Numbered from the stretch's first letter, positions 54,349 to 63,016 are shown. The stretch: 64,000 nucleotides of DNA from Lysinibacillus pakistanensis (GCF_030123245.1 NZ_CP126101.1:2044501-2108500); one strand, 5' to 3'. Numbers and translations: made by a program. Notes: a model not told the origin generated them from the sequence alone.

Positions 54349-56520
54349 ATGACAATTATCGGAATGTTGCATCATCGACTTGACCCAACAACCGTTATTA
54401 AGTCATATGCATATGCAGCCGTTGCAAAAGCGGAAGGGGCTCAATTTTTTTATTTTACACCAAAAAGCGTAGATTTTAACAAACGGTCCATAAGAGGAAA
54501 GGTATATGAAAATGGTGAATGGCTCGAAAAAATAATGCCTTTCCCAGATGTAGTTTATAATGCAGGTAGTCCAGAAAAATTATCAGTTTCAAAGGAAATT
54601 ATTGATAAATTAAAAGATGAAATCCCATTTACAACGCATTCTATAGGGAATAAATGGAACGTAATGAAGCGTCTAAAGGAAGCAAAGGAATTTGATAAAT
54701 ATTTAATTCCGACAGAAATTGTAAAAAATGCTGAGTTATTTCATAAATTTTTTACTTACTATAAAAAAGTCGTATTTAAGCCGATAGACGGTCGCAAGGG
54801 AAAAGGCATTTATTTTATAACGAAAGCAGGTAGTACGAATTTTGAGGTAAGAAAGGATAGTGAAAAACGAGTATATTCCAAGCACCAGCTAGATGAATTA
54901 ATTAAAGGGCAACTTGCTACAGGAACCTTTATCATGCAGCCGTATATCCAATCTAAAACGAAGGCAGGTCAGGTTTATGATTTCCGTCTTCACGTGCAAA
55001 AAAATGGCGAGGGTAAATGGGTTATCACTACTATTTATCCGAGAATTGCCCCTGCTGGTTCGATTATTCCGAATATCAATAATGGAGGATTTACGAATTA
55101 TTTAGATCCTTTCTTGGAGCAGGAATTCAAGGAAGAGGCCTTTGATATTCGACGTATGCTAGAGCATTTCTCCTTAACATTAGCTCAACACCTAGATGAA
55201 ATTCAGATGGTGCAATTTGGAGAGGTGATTGATGAAATTGGGATTGATGTGGGCTTAGATGAGCAACAAAAAATTTGGATGTATGAAGTAAACTGGCGAC
55301 CAGGTTGTCCTCCTGCTTTTTATTTAGAACTAGATGTTGTGATTAATTCTATTCGCTATGCAATGTATCTTGCGAAAAATCAAAAACAAGTGAAAAAAGG
55401 AATTAGTCAACAAAAACAAAAACCACAACCAAAAGAGCAGCAGAAACCGATTATTGCTATTACGGGAAGTGCTGGGAAAACAACATCTAAAGCTTTTCTA
55501 GGCTCAATATTATCGAGAAAATGGAAAATTTTTGAGTCAAAAGATTATTGGAATACGACTGAGCATACAAAAAAACATGCTGAGGAAATTAACGCTTCTC
55601 ATGAGGCGGTAGTGCTTGAGTATGGAATGGCTTACCCAGGTATCATTACTAATCACTGTAGTATTATTCAACCGAATATTAGTATTATTACAAATATTGG
55701 TTTAGCGCATGTTGGTAATTTTGATGGAGATATTAAGGGTGTGGCAAAGGCAAAATCTGAATTAATTCATGGAATGGATCAAAGTGGTTTATTAATATTG
55801 AATAAAGATGATGATAACTCTAAGTTTTTAGAAACACAGCAATTTAAAGGGAAAATTATAACGGTTGGTATTCATCGTCCCGCAGATTATAAAGCCTATG
55901 ATATTCAATATAAGGATGTTGGTATGACCTTTAAAATAAAGCTTCAGGGACAGGAAATAACAATGTATATTCCTATTTTAGGAGAACATCACGTTTATAA
56001 TGCCCTGAATGCCATCGCAGTTGCGGATACCTTAGGGTTTAGTCCAGTAGATATTCAAGCAGGGCTGAATTTCAAAAAACCGCCTAGACGGCTTACGATT
56101 TATAATTGTCGTGATAATATTACTGTTATTGATGATACAGTTCATTCTCATCCTCAGGGTGTGCGTGCGGCGATTGACGTACTGACAAATATAGCGAAGA
56201 AACGTAAAATTGCCATCATTGGTCAAATGCGGGAATTAGGGGATTTGCGAGAAGAAGAGTATCGTAAGTTGGGTGAATATGTTTATGAGCAGGACATAGA
56301 TCTTTTTATCACATATGGCTTTAGAACGGAGGAAATGGGCGCAGCTGCAAAGGCAATAGGGATGGACCCAGCGAAAGTTTATCATTTTCTAAATAAAGAT
56401 GAGCTCCATGCACTGTTAGAGAAAATAATCGAACCACATGACACCATTTTAGTTAAGGGTGCTAGTAAAACGAATATGTTTGAGACAGTTAAATTTTTAG
56501 ATGACACTTATAAGGTGTAA
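54349..56520 (+). CDS. YheC/D-type ATP-grasp fused to a Mur ligase module
   Basis: A 723-residue two-module enzyme. Residues 1-345 are a YheC/YheD ATP-grasp (VVFKPIDGRKGKGIYFITK, VYDFRLHVQKNG, IWMYEVNWRPGCPPAFYLEL). A polar linker (346-366) leads to a Mur-ligase central and C-terminal domain: P-loop ITGSAGKTTSKAF (371-383), NIGLAHVGNFDGDIKGVAKA, HHVYNALNAIAVADTLG, DDTVHSHPQGVRAAIDVL and KGASKTNMFETV. The MurF-type N-terminal UDP-binding domain is replaced by the ATP-grasp. ATP-grasp plus Mur is the layout of cyanophycin synthetase. Both modules make amide bonds through acyl phosphates, so a peptide or poly-amino-acid product is likely (inference). ATG after AAGGGAGAG. Confidence 0.88.
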   Translation: MTIIGMLHHRLDPTTVIKSYAYAAVAKAEGAQFFYFTPKSVDFNKRSIRGKVYENGEWLEKIMPFPDVVYNAGSPEKLSVSKEIIDKLKDEIPFTTHSIGNKWNVMKRLKEAKEFDKYLIPTEIVKNAELFHKFFTYYKKVVFKPIDGRKGKGIYFITKAGSTNFEVRKDSEKRVYSKHQLDELIKGQLATGTFIMQPYIQSKTKAGQVYDFRLHVQKNGEGKWVITTIYPRIAPAGSIIPNINNGGFTNYLDPFLEQEFKEEAFDIRRMLEHFSLTLAQHLDEIQMVQFGEVIDEIGIDVGLDEQQKIWMYEVNWRPGCPPAFYLELDVVINSIRYAMYLAKNQKQVKKGISQQKQKPQPKEQQKPIIAITGSAGKTTSKAFLGSILSRKWKIFESKDYWNTTEHTKKHAEEINASHEAVVLEYGMAYPGIITNHCSIIQPNISIITNIGLAHVGNFDGDIKGVAKAKSELIHGMDQSGLLILNKDDDNSKFLETQQFKGKIITVGIHRPADYKAYDIQYKDVGMTFKIKLQGQEITMYIPILGEHHVYNALNAIAVADTLGFSPVDIQAGLNFKKPPRRLTIYNCRDNITVIDDTVHSHPQGVRAAIDVLTNIAKKRKIAIIGQMRELGDLREEEYRKLGEYVYEQDIDLFITYGFRTEEMGAAAKAIGMDPAKVYHFLNKDELHALLEKIIEPHDTILVKGASKTNMFETVKFLDDTYKV

Positions 56521-56525
56521 AAAAA

Positions 56526-56570
56526 CCCGAGTAATTGTCTAAATATAAAAGGACAATTACTCGGGATATT
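56526..56570. terminator. Strong bidirectional terminator
   Basis: CCCGAGTAATTGTC pairs perfectly with GACAATTACTCGGG (14 bp) around a 12-base loop, with T-rich and A-rich flanks. It lies between the convergent fusion and ATP-grasp genes. Confidence 0.88.
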
Positions 56571-56607
56571 TTTAAAGCAGTGGGGGATACATGTACCCCC
56601 ACCTTTT

Positions 56608-57813
56608 TTACGCGACCTTTAAGATGAATTTTATTTCCTTGGCTGCATTGACAGCGTTTTGTTTAGCCTCTGACAATGTGGTACCCTCTGCAATGACATA
56701 TGCGTAGCGATGGCCCATGGATAGAGGAGGGGTTAGCAATGTTCCTCTTCTAGGTTTCACATAGACATCTACCACACCTGGTGATTTAGATGCCCTGGTT
56801 CTACCAATAACTCTCTCTAAAATGCCTTTACTTTCGACAATGACATATTTTGTGTAGACAAATTTTTTATGTCTTGGCTGAATATTTGGAGGCTCCCCTA
56901 ATAATAGCTTTAATGTTTCTTCCACTAAATTAAAGCCAAATGCTGCAAAAATCATATTATTCATAGCGCCACCGGAAATTCTCGGATTAATCTCAATAAG
57001 CTTCCAGCCGTTTTTTGTTAAACGAAGCTCTAAATGCAGCGCACCATTTTCAATGTTAAATATTGTAACAATGGATTGAAGTACTTCTTCAAGACCAGCT
57101 TGTATATCTGATGGAGCTTTTACAAGAACCCCATAGCCTGTAATGATAAAACGTTTACCTTGTGTAATTTCTTGCTCTACAATACCGATTACATGAGGCT
57201 GTCGCTTATAGACAATTGCCTCTACTAAATATTGAGGGCCATCAATATATTCTTCAATCATAATAGTTTCTCCTAAATTCTTATTTCGAAGATAACGGAG
57301 ATGATTGTTTAGTTGACTTGAATCCTTGGCTAATAAAACATCCTTTGAGCCAGTTGACTTTGGAGATTTGACAATCAGTGGGAATTCTAGGTTTGTCGGA
57401 ACGGATTCATGTGGTTTGATAAGAAAAAACTTTGGCGAATAGGATTGATTTTTTAAATAATTTCTAGTTTTTTCTTTATCCTCCATCATTTCAATGGCAG
57501 TTGATGATGTATAGTTATCACAAAATTCATCACATAAGATGGAAGCAATATGGACATAGGGATCTACAAAGCTAACAATCGTTTTTATTTCTAATCCTGA
57601 TTTTGTTAATTTATAAATTTCATCCTTCATGTCTTCTATTTTTGACGTATCAATAAGAATCATTTTATGGATATCTGGATAGGCTCTTCTCTGCTGTAAT
57701 TGCTTTTCATTGTTTGTAAAAAGTACTGTAAAAAAGCCCATTTTTTCTGCTGCTCTCGTTGCTTCACGACTGGACCCAGATTTGTTTGTACCGATAAATA
57801 TAATCGTTTTCAG
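56608..57813 (-). CDS. Stand-alone ATP-grasp ligase (probable CTG start)
   Basis: About 401 residues of ATP-grasp fold like BacD/carbamoyl-phosphate-synthase-type amino-acid ligases. Rossmann-like N-terminus KTIIFIGTNKSGSSREATRA, ATP-binding core FPLIVKSPKSTGSKDVLL and MIEEYIDGPQYLVEAIV, and metal site LHLELRLTKNGWKLIEINPR. AAAGGAG lies 8 bases before CTG at 57813, while a GTG at 57822 is part of that ribosome site; the CTG gives the expected N-terminus. It is divergent from the tandem Mur ligases and convergent with the fusion gene, so probably one pathway. Confidence 0.85.
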   Translation of the reverse strand: MKTIIFIGTNKSGSSREATRAAEKMGFFTVLFTNNEKQLQQRRAYPDIHKMILIDTSKIEDMKDEIYKLTKSGLEIKTIVSFVDPYVHIASILCDEFCDNYTSSTAIEMMEDKEKTRNYLKNQSYSPKFFLIKPHESVPTNLEFPLIVKSPKSTGSKDVLLAKDSSQLNNHLRYLRNKNLGETIMIEEYIDGPQYLVEAIVYKRQPHVIGIVEQEITQGKRFIITGYGVLVKAPSDIQAGLEEVLQSIVTIFNIENGALHLELRLTKNGWKLIEINPRISGGAMNNMIFAAFGFNLVEETLKLLLGEPPNIQPRHKKFVYTKYVIVESKGILERVIGRTRASKSPGVVDVYVKPRRGTLLTPPLSMGHRYAYVIAEGTTLSEAKQNAVNAAKEIKFILKVA

Positions 57814-57961
57814 GTATATCACTCCTTTTAGTGGTACTTAGATACTTAATCACAATTATATATATGCGAAGAAATAGTTTTCCTCTAGTTATGTATCTTG
57901 TCTACATCCAAGCAACTTTTATGACCAGACATATACTAGTTAGGAAGGGAGGGAAATTGAT

Positions 57962-59356
57962 ATGAAGCCTCTTACGGTGAAGAACTTAACAGTGATAACT
58001 GCAGGCAATTTAGTGCAAGGATCCGAGGAAACATTGATTCAGCACGGGGCTTATCGACTAAAGCAAGTGAAAAAAACAAATACGGCTCTTTTTACGAGTA
58101 AACGTATTGTTAATTGGAAAAGTCTTGAACCACTTTATCCGCTAGTGTTAGTTACAGATTGGTCATACAGTCATAATGAAATTCCTAGGCAAATCATTAC
58201 TATAAAAGTAACAAATGCAGATGAAGCTTACTGGAAATTTGTAAACTTTTATCGAGATCAATTTAATATTCCGGTAGTAGCCATTACAGGTACTTCTGGT
58301 AAAACCACAACAAAAGAGATGATTAAACATATACTTTCAGCAGAAAAAAAAGTATCTGCTACTACTCTAAGCAGTAATTCTAGGACAGCATCTTTACAAT
58401 ATTTACTAAGCATTGATGAGGAAACAGAGGCGGCTGTTTTTGAGACTGCTGTTGGCTCACCTGGAGATGTAACAAAGGCAGGAAAATATTTCAAACCGAC
58501 AATCGGCATTATTACGAATATTGGGGCACACCATTTAAATTATTGTAAAACATTGGAGGGCTATATCCAGGCAAAGGGAGAAATGCTAGATATTATTCAT
58601 CCAAAGGGCACATTAATTATTAATGCTGAGGATAAGAACACCAAAAAAATAGATTTTTCAAGATTTCACGGCAACATTATTAAAATAGGAAAGCATGAAT
58701 CTTGTGATTTTAGAGCTGTCAATATTCGCTATCATAGTCATGGAATGCTATTTACAATTATCTATAATAACGAGAGCTTTGAGGTATTTGTACCAGGGTT
58801 TGGTGAACATCAAGTATATAATGCATTAGAAGCTATTGCAGCTGTTTATGAAATAGGTATAACCATTCCAATGGCAGCAAAACAACTACAATCCTTTCGG
58901 CATCTGAATAAGCAGCTTCAGTTATTTGAAGGTATTAATCATTCCGTGCTTATAGATGATACCTGGAGTATAACAACTACTTCGTTGGAGGCAGCTTTAA
59001 AAGTTTTACAGGCGCTTGGAAAGGACAAGAAGAAAATTGCAGTCATTGGAACAATTACCGATTTAGGCTCATGGGGATATATCATTCATGAGCAGGCAGG
59101 AGAATTGATTCATCAAATTGGTGTAGATGTTCTAGTTACTATCGGAGAGCATGCACGAATTATGGCAGATCATGCTGTTGACTTAGGGCTTAGTTCACCA
59201 GTTTATACATTTAAAAATAGTTTGCTCGCCTATAAACTATTACAAGATATAGTGGACGAAAATACGATTCTTCTTGTTAAAGGAGATATGTATAGTAAGC
59301 AGGTTTCTAATTTAGCAACAGATCTAAAAAGAAAGAAAGGATTACCACCTGAATAG
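57962..59356 (+). CDS. Mur ligase family protein (MurF-like), copy 1
   Basis: A 464-residue stand-alone Mur ligase. Short N-terminal domain (1-100), central ATPase with P-loop GTSGKTTTKEM (110-120), NIGAHHLNYCKTLEGYIQAK, FGEHQVYNALEAIAAVYEIG, and a C-terminal domain with LVKGDMYSKQVSN. The N-terminal domain lacks the MurF DGHxF substrate loop, and the MurF motif DDSYNANP reads DDTWSITTTS. It thus probably does not act on UDP-MurNAc-peptides. ATG after GGGAGGG. A tandem paralogue follows 94 bases later. Confidence 0.87.
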   Translation: MKPLTVKNLTVITAGNLVQGSEETLIQHGAYRLKQVKKTNTALFTSKRIVNWKSLEPLYPLVLVTDWSYSHNEIPRQIITIKVTNADEAYWKFVNFYRDQFNIPVVAITGTSGKTTTKEMIKHILSAEKKVSATTLSSNSRTASLQYLLSIDEETEAAVFETAVGSPGDVTKAGKYFKPTIGIITNIGAHHLNYCKTLEGYIQAKGEMLDIIHPKGTLIINAEDKNTKKIDFSRFHGNIIKIGKHESCDFRAVNIRYHSHGMLFTIIYNNESFEVFVPGFGEHQVYNALEAIAAVYEIGITIPMAAKQLQSFRHLNKQLQLFEGINHSVLIDDTWSITTTSLEAALKVLQALGKDKKKIAVIGTITDLGSWGYIIHEQAGELIHQIGVDVLVTIGEHARIMADHAVDLGLSSPVYTFKNSLLAYKLLQDIVDENTILLVKGDMYSKQVSNLATDLKRKKGLPPE

Positions 59357-59450
59357 TTTGGTTATCAATTCATTACAATATTTTAATAAAATTTGTTTTC
59401 ACTTCTCGCTAGCTTAGCGATGTATTTCAAAGAAAGGGGGAAGAGTAAAT

Positions 59451-60836
59451 TTGCAACAAATAAATGTAAAAGACCTAAGGAAGGTATTGCAAGGGGATTT
59501 ATTGTGCGGTTCTGAACAATGGTCTGTCAAGCAGGCAATTTATTATAACCGGCATGATTTGACTCAAAGTCATACGCTCATGTTTGTAAGTAGGGGAGAT
59601 ACTATCAATTGGCAGGAGATAGATCGCAAAGGTCCAGCGCTAGTTATTTCAGATAAATCGTCAGCAGAATTAAAAAATGCATTAGCCAATACAACTGTTA
59701 TCCAAGTGAAAAGCATTGGGCAGGCATATTGGACATTTATTGACTATTATCGAAATCTATTTCAAATACCAGTGGTTGCTTTGACAGGGACCTGTGGAAA
59801 AACAACAACAAAAGAAATGATTAAGCATATTGCTAGTCGAGAATGGAATGTTCAAGCATCTGTTAGCAGTAAAAATGAACCTCGCCAATCCTTACCGTAT
59901 TTAACGGGAATCGATAAGTCAACAGAAGCAGCCATATTTGAATTAGGTTTAGGAAATACAGGAAATATTAAACATCAGTGTATGATCTATCAGCCTACCA
60001 TTGGTATTATTACAAATATTGGTGTGCATCATCTTGATGGATGTGGAAATCTTGAAGGCTATATAAAAGCAAAGGCGGAAATTTTAGAAGGTATTTCAGA
60101 AGGTGGCACATTAATTATTAATGCAGATGATGAAAATACCAAAAAAATACCCTTGCATACTTTCAAAGGGAAAATTATTACCGTTGGTGTACATGAACAG
60201 GCAAACTATAAAGCCACTACCATACAATTTATGAAAAATGGCATGAAGTTTGTACTGCAGGTGTCAGGTGCAAAGTATAATGTATTTGTCCCTGGCTATG
60301 GAGAACACCAAGTATACAATGCCTTATCAGCTATCGCTGCGGCAAAGGAAATGGGATTATCGTTCAATACAGCCATCGCTGGTTTGAGAACATTTAAACC
60401 AATGGCCAGACATCTAGAATTTTCAACGGGCATGGGAGAAAGTACAATAGTAGATGATACATGGACCAATAATCCAACTTCTGTTGAAGCAGCCTTAAAA
60501 GTATTAGATACAATAGGGAAAGGAAAGAAAGTCATTCTTATTTTAGGAGATATTAAACGATTAGGTAGGTTTGAGGAAAAGTATCATCGAGAAATTGGCT
60601 CGTTGGTTGCCAAAAGAGATATTCATACGCTTATTACCATTGGCAATCGAGCAGAGCATATCGCAAAGCAAGCGATAAAGGAAGGCTCGAAGGCAGAAAT
60701 TCATATATTTAAGGATGTCGCAGGTGTTTTGGATCTACTAAAATCCCAGCTTGATTCTGAAACGATTGTATTAATAAAAGGACCAATGTCGAGTCGATCC
60801 ATGATACAGTTTGCCAATCAATTGAAAGAAAAATAA
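59451..60836 (+). CDS. Mur ligase family protein (MurF-like), copy 2
   Basis: A 461-residue paralogue of the preceding protein, similar throughout by eye. P-loop GTCGKTTTKEM (113-123), NIGVHHLDGCGNLEGYIKAK, YGEHQVYNALSAIAAAKEMG, DDTWTNNPTSVEAALKVL and LIKGPMSSRSM. This copy keeps N and P of the MurF NANP motif where copy 1 does not, so the two may have different substrates or one may be non-catalytic. TTG start after AAGGGGGAAG. It ends the cluster; the next DNA is a repeat-rich gap. Confidence 0.87.
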   Translation: MQQINVKDLRKVLQGDLLCGSEQWSVKQAIYYNRHDLTQSHTLMFVSRGDTINWQEIDRKGPALVISDKSSAELKNALANTTVIQVKSIGQAYWTFIDYYRNLFQIPVVALTGTCGKTTTKEMIKHIASREWNVQASVSSKNEPRQSLPYLTGIDKSTEAAIFELGLGNTGNIKHQCMIYQPTIGIITNIGVHHLDGCGNLEGYIKAKAEILEGISEGGTLIINADDENTKKIPLHTFKGKIITVGVHEQANYKATTIQFMKNGMKFVLQVSGAKYNVFVPGYGEHQVYNALSAIAAAKEMGLSFNTAIAGLRTFKPMARHLEFSTGMGESTIVDDTWTNNPTSVEAALKVLDTIGKGKKVILILGDIKRLGRFEEKYHREIGSLVAKRDIHTLITIGNRAEHIAKQAIKEGSKAEIHIFKDVAGVLDLLKSQLDSETIVLIKGPMSSRSMIQFANQLKEK

Positions 60837-60905
60837 CAAGCTAGATGAAATTTTGTATCAAAATGAAGCCTAAGCAATAAATAGGATTGTAGCCTCAAAT
60901 ATCTT

Positions 60906-60972
60906 CTGTGCGAAAGAAAATCGACAGTGAGGCCGACTCGTTGTTGCTGTTGCTATCTTTCGCACAGATAAC
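60906..60972. repeat. Dispersed repeat copy forming a 12-bp stem
   Basis: The right part, read on the minus strand, is GTTATCTGTGCGAAAG then AGCAACAGCAACAA, and matches 63575-63607 almost base for base. Together with the left arm it makes a long stem-loop. Confidence 0.8.
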
Positions 60973-61107
60973 TTGCCATTGGACGTGAAATTTGTCTCTT
61001 CGTTCCACTGGCGTTGGAAGCGGGTCATACCTCGCTCAAATAAATTATTCATAGACAAAAACTTTGCCATTAAATATTACCTCTGTCATGTTTTTTAACG
61101 CTTAAAA

Positions 61108-61142
61108 AAAGAAGTACCCTCGTGGAGGAATACTTCTTTATA
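61108..61142. terminator. Terminator between Mur ligase and NlpC/P60 genes
   Basis: AAAGAAGTA pairs with TACTTCTTT, with a CCTC/GAGG inner stem, A- and T-rich on both flanks. Confidence 0.7.
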
Positions 61143-61215
61143 TAGTTATTCTATAGTATCAACTAAAGAAGATTATAACCTTTTGTCATAGTCTTTCACT
61201 CAAATTGAATTGTTG

Positions 61216-62154
61216 TTAATTTGAAAAAACACGTTTAGCAGTAATATAATGCTTATCATAATAATCGACGAACATTACTCTAGTAATAATTCCATTTGAA
61301 TTAGGAATCATAATACGATAATCTCCTGCATATATGCCTACCATTGAAGGTGTTTGAGATCCTGGGGTACTATTAAAGAATACTAAATCGCCTTTCTTTA
61401 AATTTGAACGTGAAACCGTAGTTCCTAATTTCATTTGCTCTTTTAAATTGGTTGTACCAAGTTGTACACCACTTTTACGGTAAACATACTCGACAAATCC
61501 AGGGCCTGTAAAACGGAGATTTTTTTCATTAATCGTTGAACTCATCGTCACTTTATCTTTATAGCTATAAGCGTTTTCGACAACTTTATCACCCTTTGTT
61601 GCAGGGTTAGCAGAAAGTAGGGTAGGTAAGACTCTGCGGGCTGTTACATAATTTTCTGTATAATAGGGTTTGCTGTTTAAATCAGAAATTACAATGTTCT
61701 GTTTAGAATCAGCCATGTGAATGATTTTATTATTCCCAATATACATGCCTACATGATCAGGATCAGTACCAGTTTTTTTACTTTTAAAGAATAATAAATC
61801 ACCCTTTTGTAGTTGATTTTTAGCTACATATGTTCCTTGTTTCATCATATAATCTTCATTGTACGTTGCAAGATCGACACCATTTTTCTCAAAAATGTAC
61901 ATCAAAAATGAAGCACATGAAAATTTATATGGATATGTAGGCTTGTATACCGTATTGCTGTATGTTGCCTTTCCAATTAAACTTTTACCAGTTTGAATTA
62001 GTTGCTCTGCCTTTGCAGCAACAGCCTGTTGATTGTTGAGATTATTAATAGTAGCAGCTTCGACCTCTATTGGCTGAACAGCTGGCTGTACCATTCCTAA
62101 TGTAGTAAAACCTATTGATAATGCTAGTGTAGTGCTTAAAAATCGTTTATTCAT
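61216..62154 (-). CDS. Secreted protein with one active and one degenerate NlpC/P60 domain
   Basis: A 312-residue exported protein with a Sec signal peptide ending near AEVEA-like EVEAATI (about residue 34). First C40 domain (about 50-165) has Cys in YKFSCASFLMYIF, His in DPDHVGMYIGNNK and His in KIIHMADS. The second domain (about 185-312) keeps the fold (NLKKGDLVFFNS, FVEYVYRKSGVQL) but reads FTGPGF where FDCSGF is expected and PSMVGIYAG where a His is expected, so it is catalytically dead. ATG follows AGGAGG. It may bind murein with the second domain (inference). Confidence 0.9.
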   Translation of the reverse strand: MNKRFLSTTLALSIGFTTLGMVQPAVQPIEVEAATINNLNNQQAVAAKAEQLIQTGKSLIGKATYSNTVYKPTYPYKFSCASFLMYIFEKNGVDLATYNEDYMMKQGTYVAKNQLQKGDLLFFKSKKTGTDPDHVGMYIGNNKIIHMADSKQNIVISDLNSKPYYTENYVTARRVLPTLLSANPATKGDKVVENAYSYKDKVTMSSTINEKNLRFTGPGFVEYVYRKSGVQLGTTNLKEQMKLGTTVSRSNLKKGDLVFFNSTPGSQTPSMVGIYAGDYRIMIPNSNGIITRVMFVDYYDKHYITAKRVFSN

Positions 62155-62496
62155 GTTGTTAGTTACCTCCTAAAGCTAATGCTAGGATTAATCCTATTTT
62201 GGCTCGCCATTGGAATTAATCGTAGCATGAAAAAGCAAGGCTTCTTCGAGGTAAATGTTACCACGCATTGCTGGTAATTGCCCTAATAGCTTGATATAAA
62301 AGGCTTCATCGCTGGAATTTACAGTTTCATTACAAATGTTTCAATAGGATGTATTGATCTTCATTCAGCCATTGTTTTTTGTATCGAAAGCATAGCGGCA
62401 GCTACATTTACGCCAAGGCGAAATTGATTTTAATTTAGCATCAATTGAAATGTAGCATATAGAAAGCAGCCAATTGTAAACTGGCTGCTCGAAAGG
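62155..62496. other. 342-bp gap with a dispersed-repeat copy
   Basis: No gene. GATTAAT at about 62186 and ATTAATC at about 62216 form a short inverted repeat near the promoter of the NlpC/P60 gene. A 49-base copy of the dispersed repeat lies at 62380-62428. Confidence 0.5.
62380..62428. repeat. Dispersed repeat copy (49 bp)
   Basis: It starts TGTATCGAAAGCATAGCGG and ends ACGCCAAGGCGAAATTGAT. It matches 63616-63664 at 44 of 49 bases. Confidence 0.8.
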
Positions 62497-62859
62497 TTAT
62501 AATTGTTGAATCATTTCCACACGATTTCCGAAGGGATCTCTAAATTCAAAGCGCTCAAAATTTGGGATTGGAATGGATTCAATTATTTCTATGGAGTGCG
62601 CTGCTAATCTAGCTTTCCAGAATGTTATATCTTCAACTTGGTAGGCAATATGAGATTTAGTTGTGAAGCGATTAAAGCCTTCCTCTGTTCCAACATGCAC
62701 CTCCATATTTCCTACTTGCAGCCAAAATCCACCTCTTCCTTTTAAGGAATTAGGTTTTTCAATCTCTTTCAATTCTAAAACCTGACAATAAAAATCCCTG
62801 CCCTGTGCTTCAGCCCCTTGTGGTATGGTAATCTGAACATGATGCAAGCCAATAATCAT
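62497..62859 (-). CDS. VOC/glyoxalase superfamily protein
   Basis: A 120-residue protein with one glyoxalase/bleomycin-resistance fold: GLHHVQITIPQGAEAQGRDF, then YCQVLELKEIEKPNSLKGRG, KSHIAYQVEDITFWKARL and EFRDPFGNRVEMIQQL. Candidate metal ligands are His 5, His 70 and the late Glu of NRVEMI. It is probably a small dioxygenase- or lyase-type enzyme or a resistance protein; the substrate is unknown. The ATG follows AAGGTGGG. It stands alone. Confidence 0.88.
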   Translation of the reverse strand: MIIGLHHVQITIPQGAEAQGRDFYCQVLELKEIEKPNSLKGRGGFWLQVGNMEVHVGTEEGFNRFTTKSHIAYQVEDITFWKARLAAHSIEIIESIPIPNFERFEFRDPFGNRVEMIQQL

Positions 62860-62901
62860 TTTTTTCCCACCTTCACATATATAATTTTATCTTCATTCAG
62901 C

Positions 62902-63012
62902 AGAAGACTCCCACCTCTACAGGTGATGAGATGGTTTCAGTGGGTGTCGAAACACCAACTGAAATAGCGGAACTCAGTCTATGAATGCCACGTCCTGTGG
63001 CAACAACTGAGT
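62902..63012. repeat. Multi-hairpin structured element
   Basis: Three successive stems: CACCT/AGGTG (62912-62925); a 13-bp stem TTTCAGTGGGTGT with ACACCAACTGAAA around CGAA (62935-62964, one mismatch); and a nested stem ACTCAGT/ACTGAGT enclosing GCCAC/GTGGC (62972-63012). A diverged copy of the first part occurs at 9781-9812. It leads directly into the 47-bp tandem array. It may be the relic of a mobile-element end or a structured RNA. Confidence 0.7.
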
Positions 63013-63016
63013 GCCA

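Larger units (their letters stand above)
60837..61215. other. Intergenic gap with a dispersed-repeat hairpin and a terminator
   Basis: It contains CTGTGCGAAAGA (60906-60917) and its exact complement TCTTTCGCACAG (60956-60967), a member of the dispersed repeat family, and a bidirectional terminator at 61108-61139. No gene is visible. Confidence 0.7.

Noticed and set aside
57920..57945. Sigma-K promoter upstream of the Mur ligase pair
   Set aside because: CATATACTA fits a sigma-K -10 (CATANNNTA), but no AC at the expected -35 spacing, so not listed as a feature. A similar CATATGATA lies before the CotZ-like gene.
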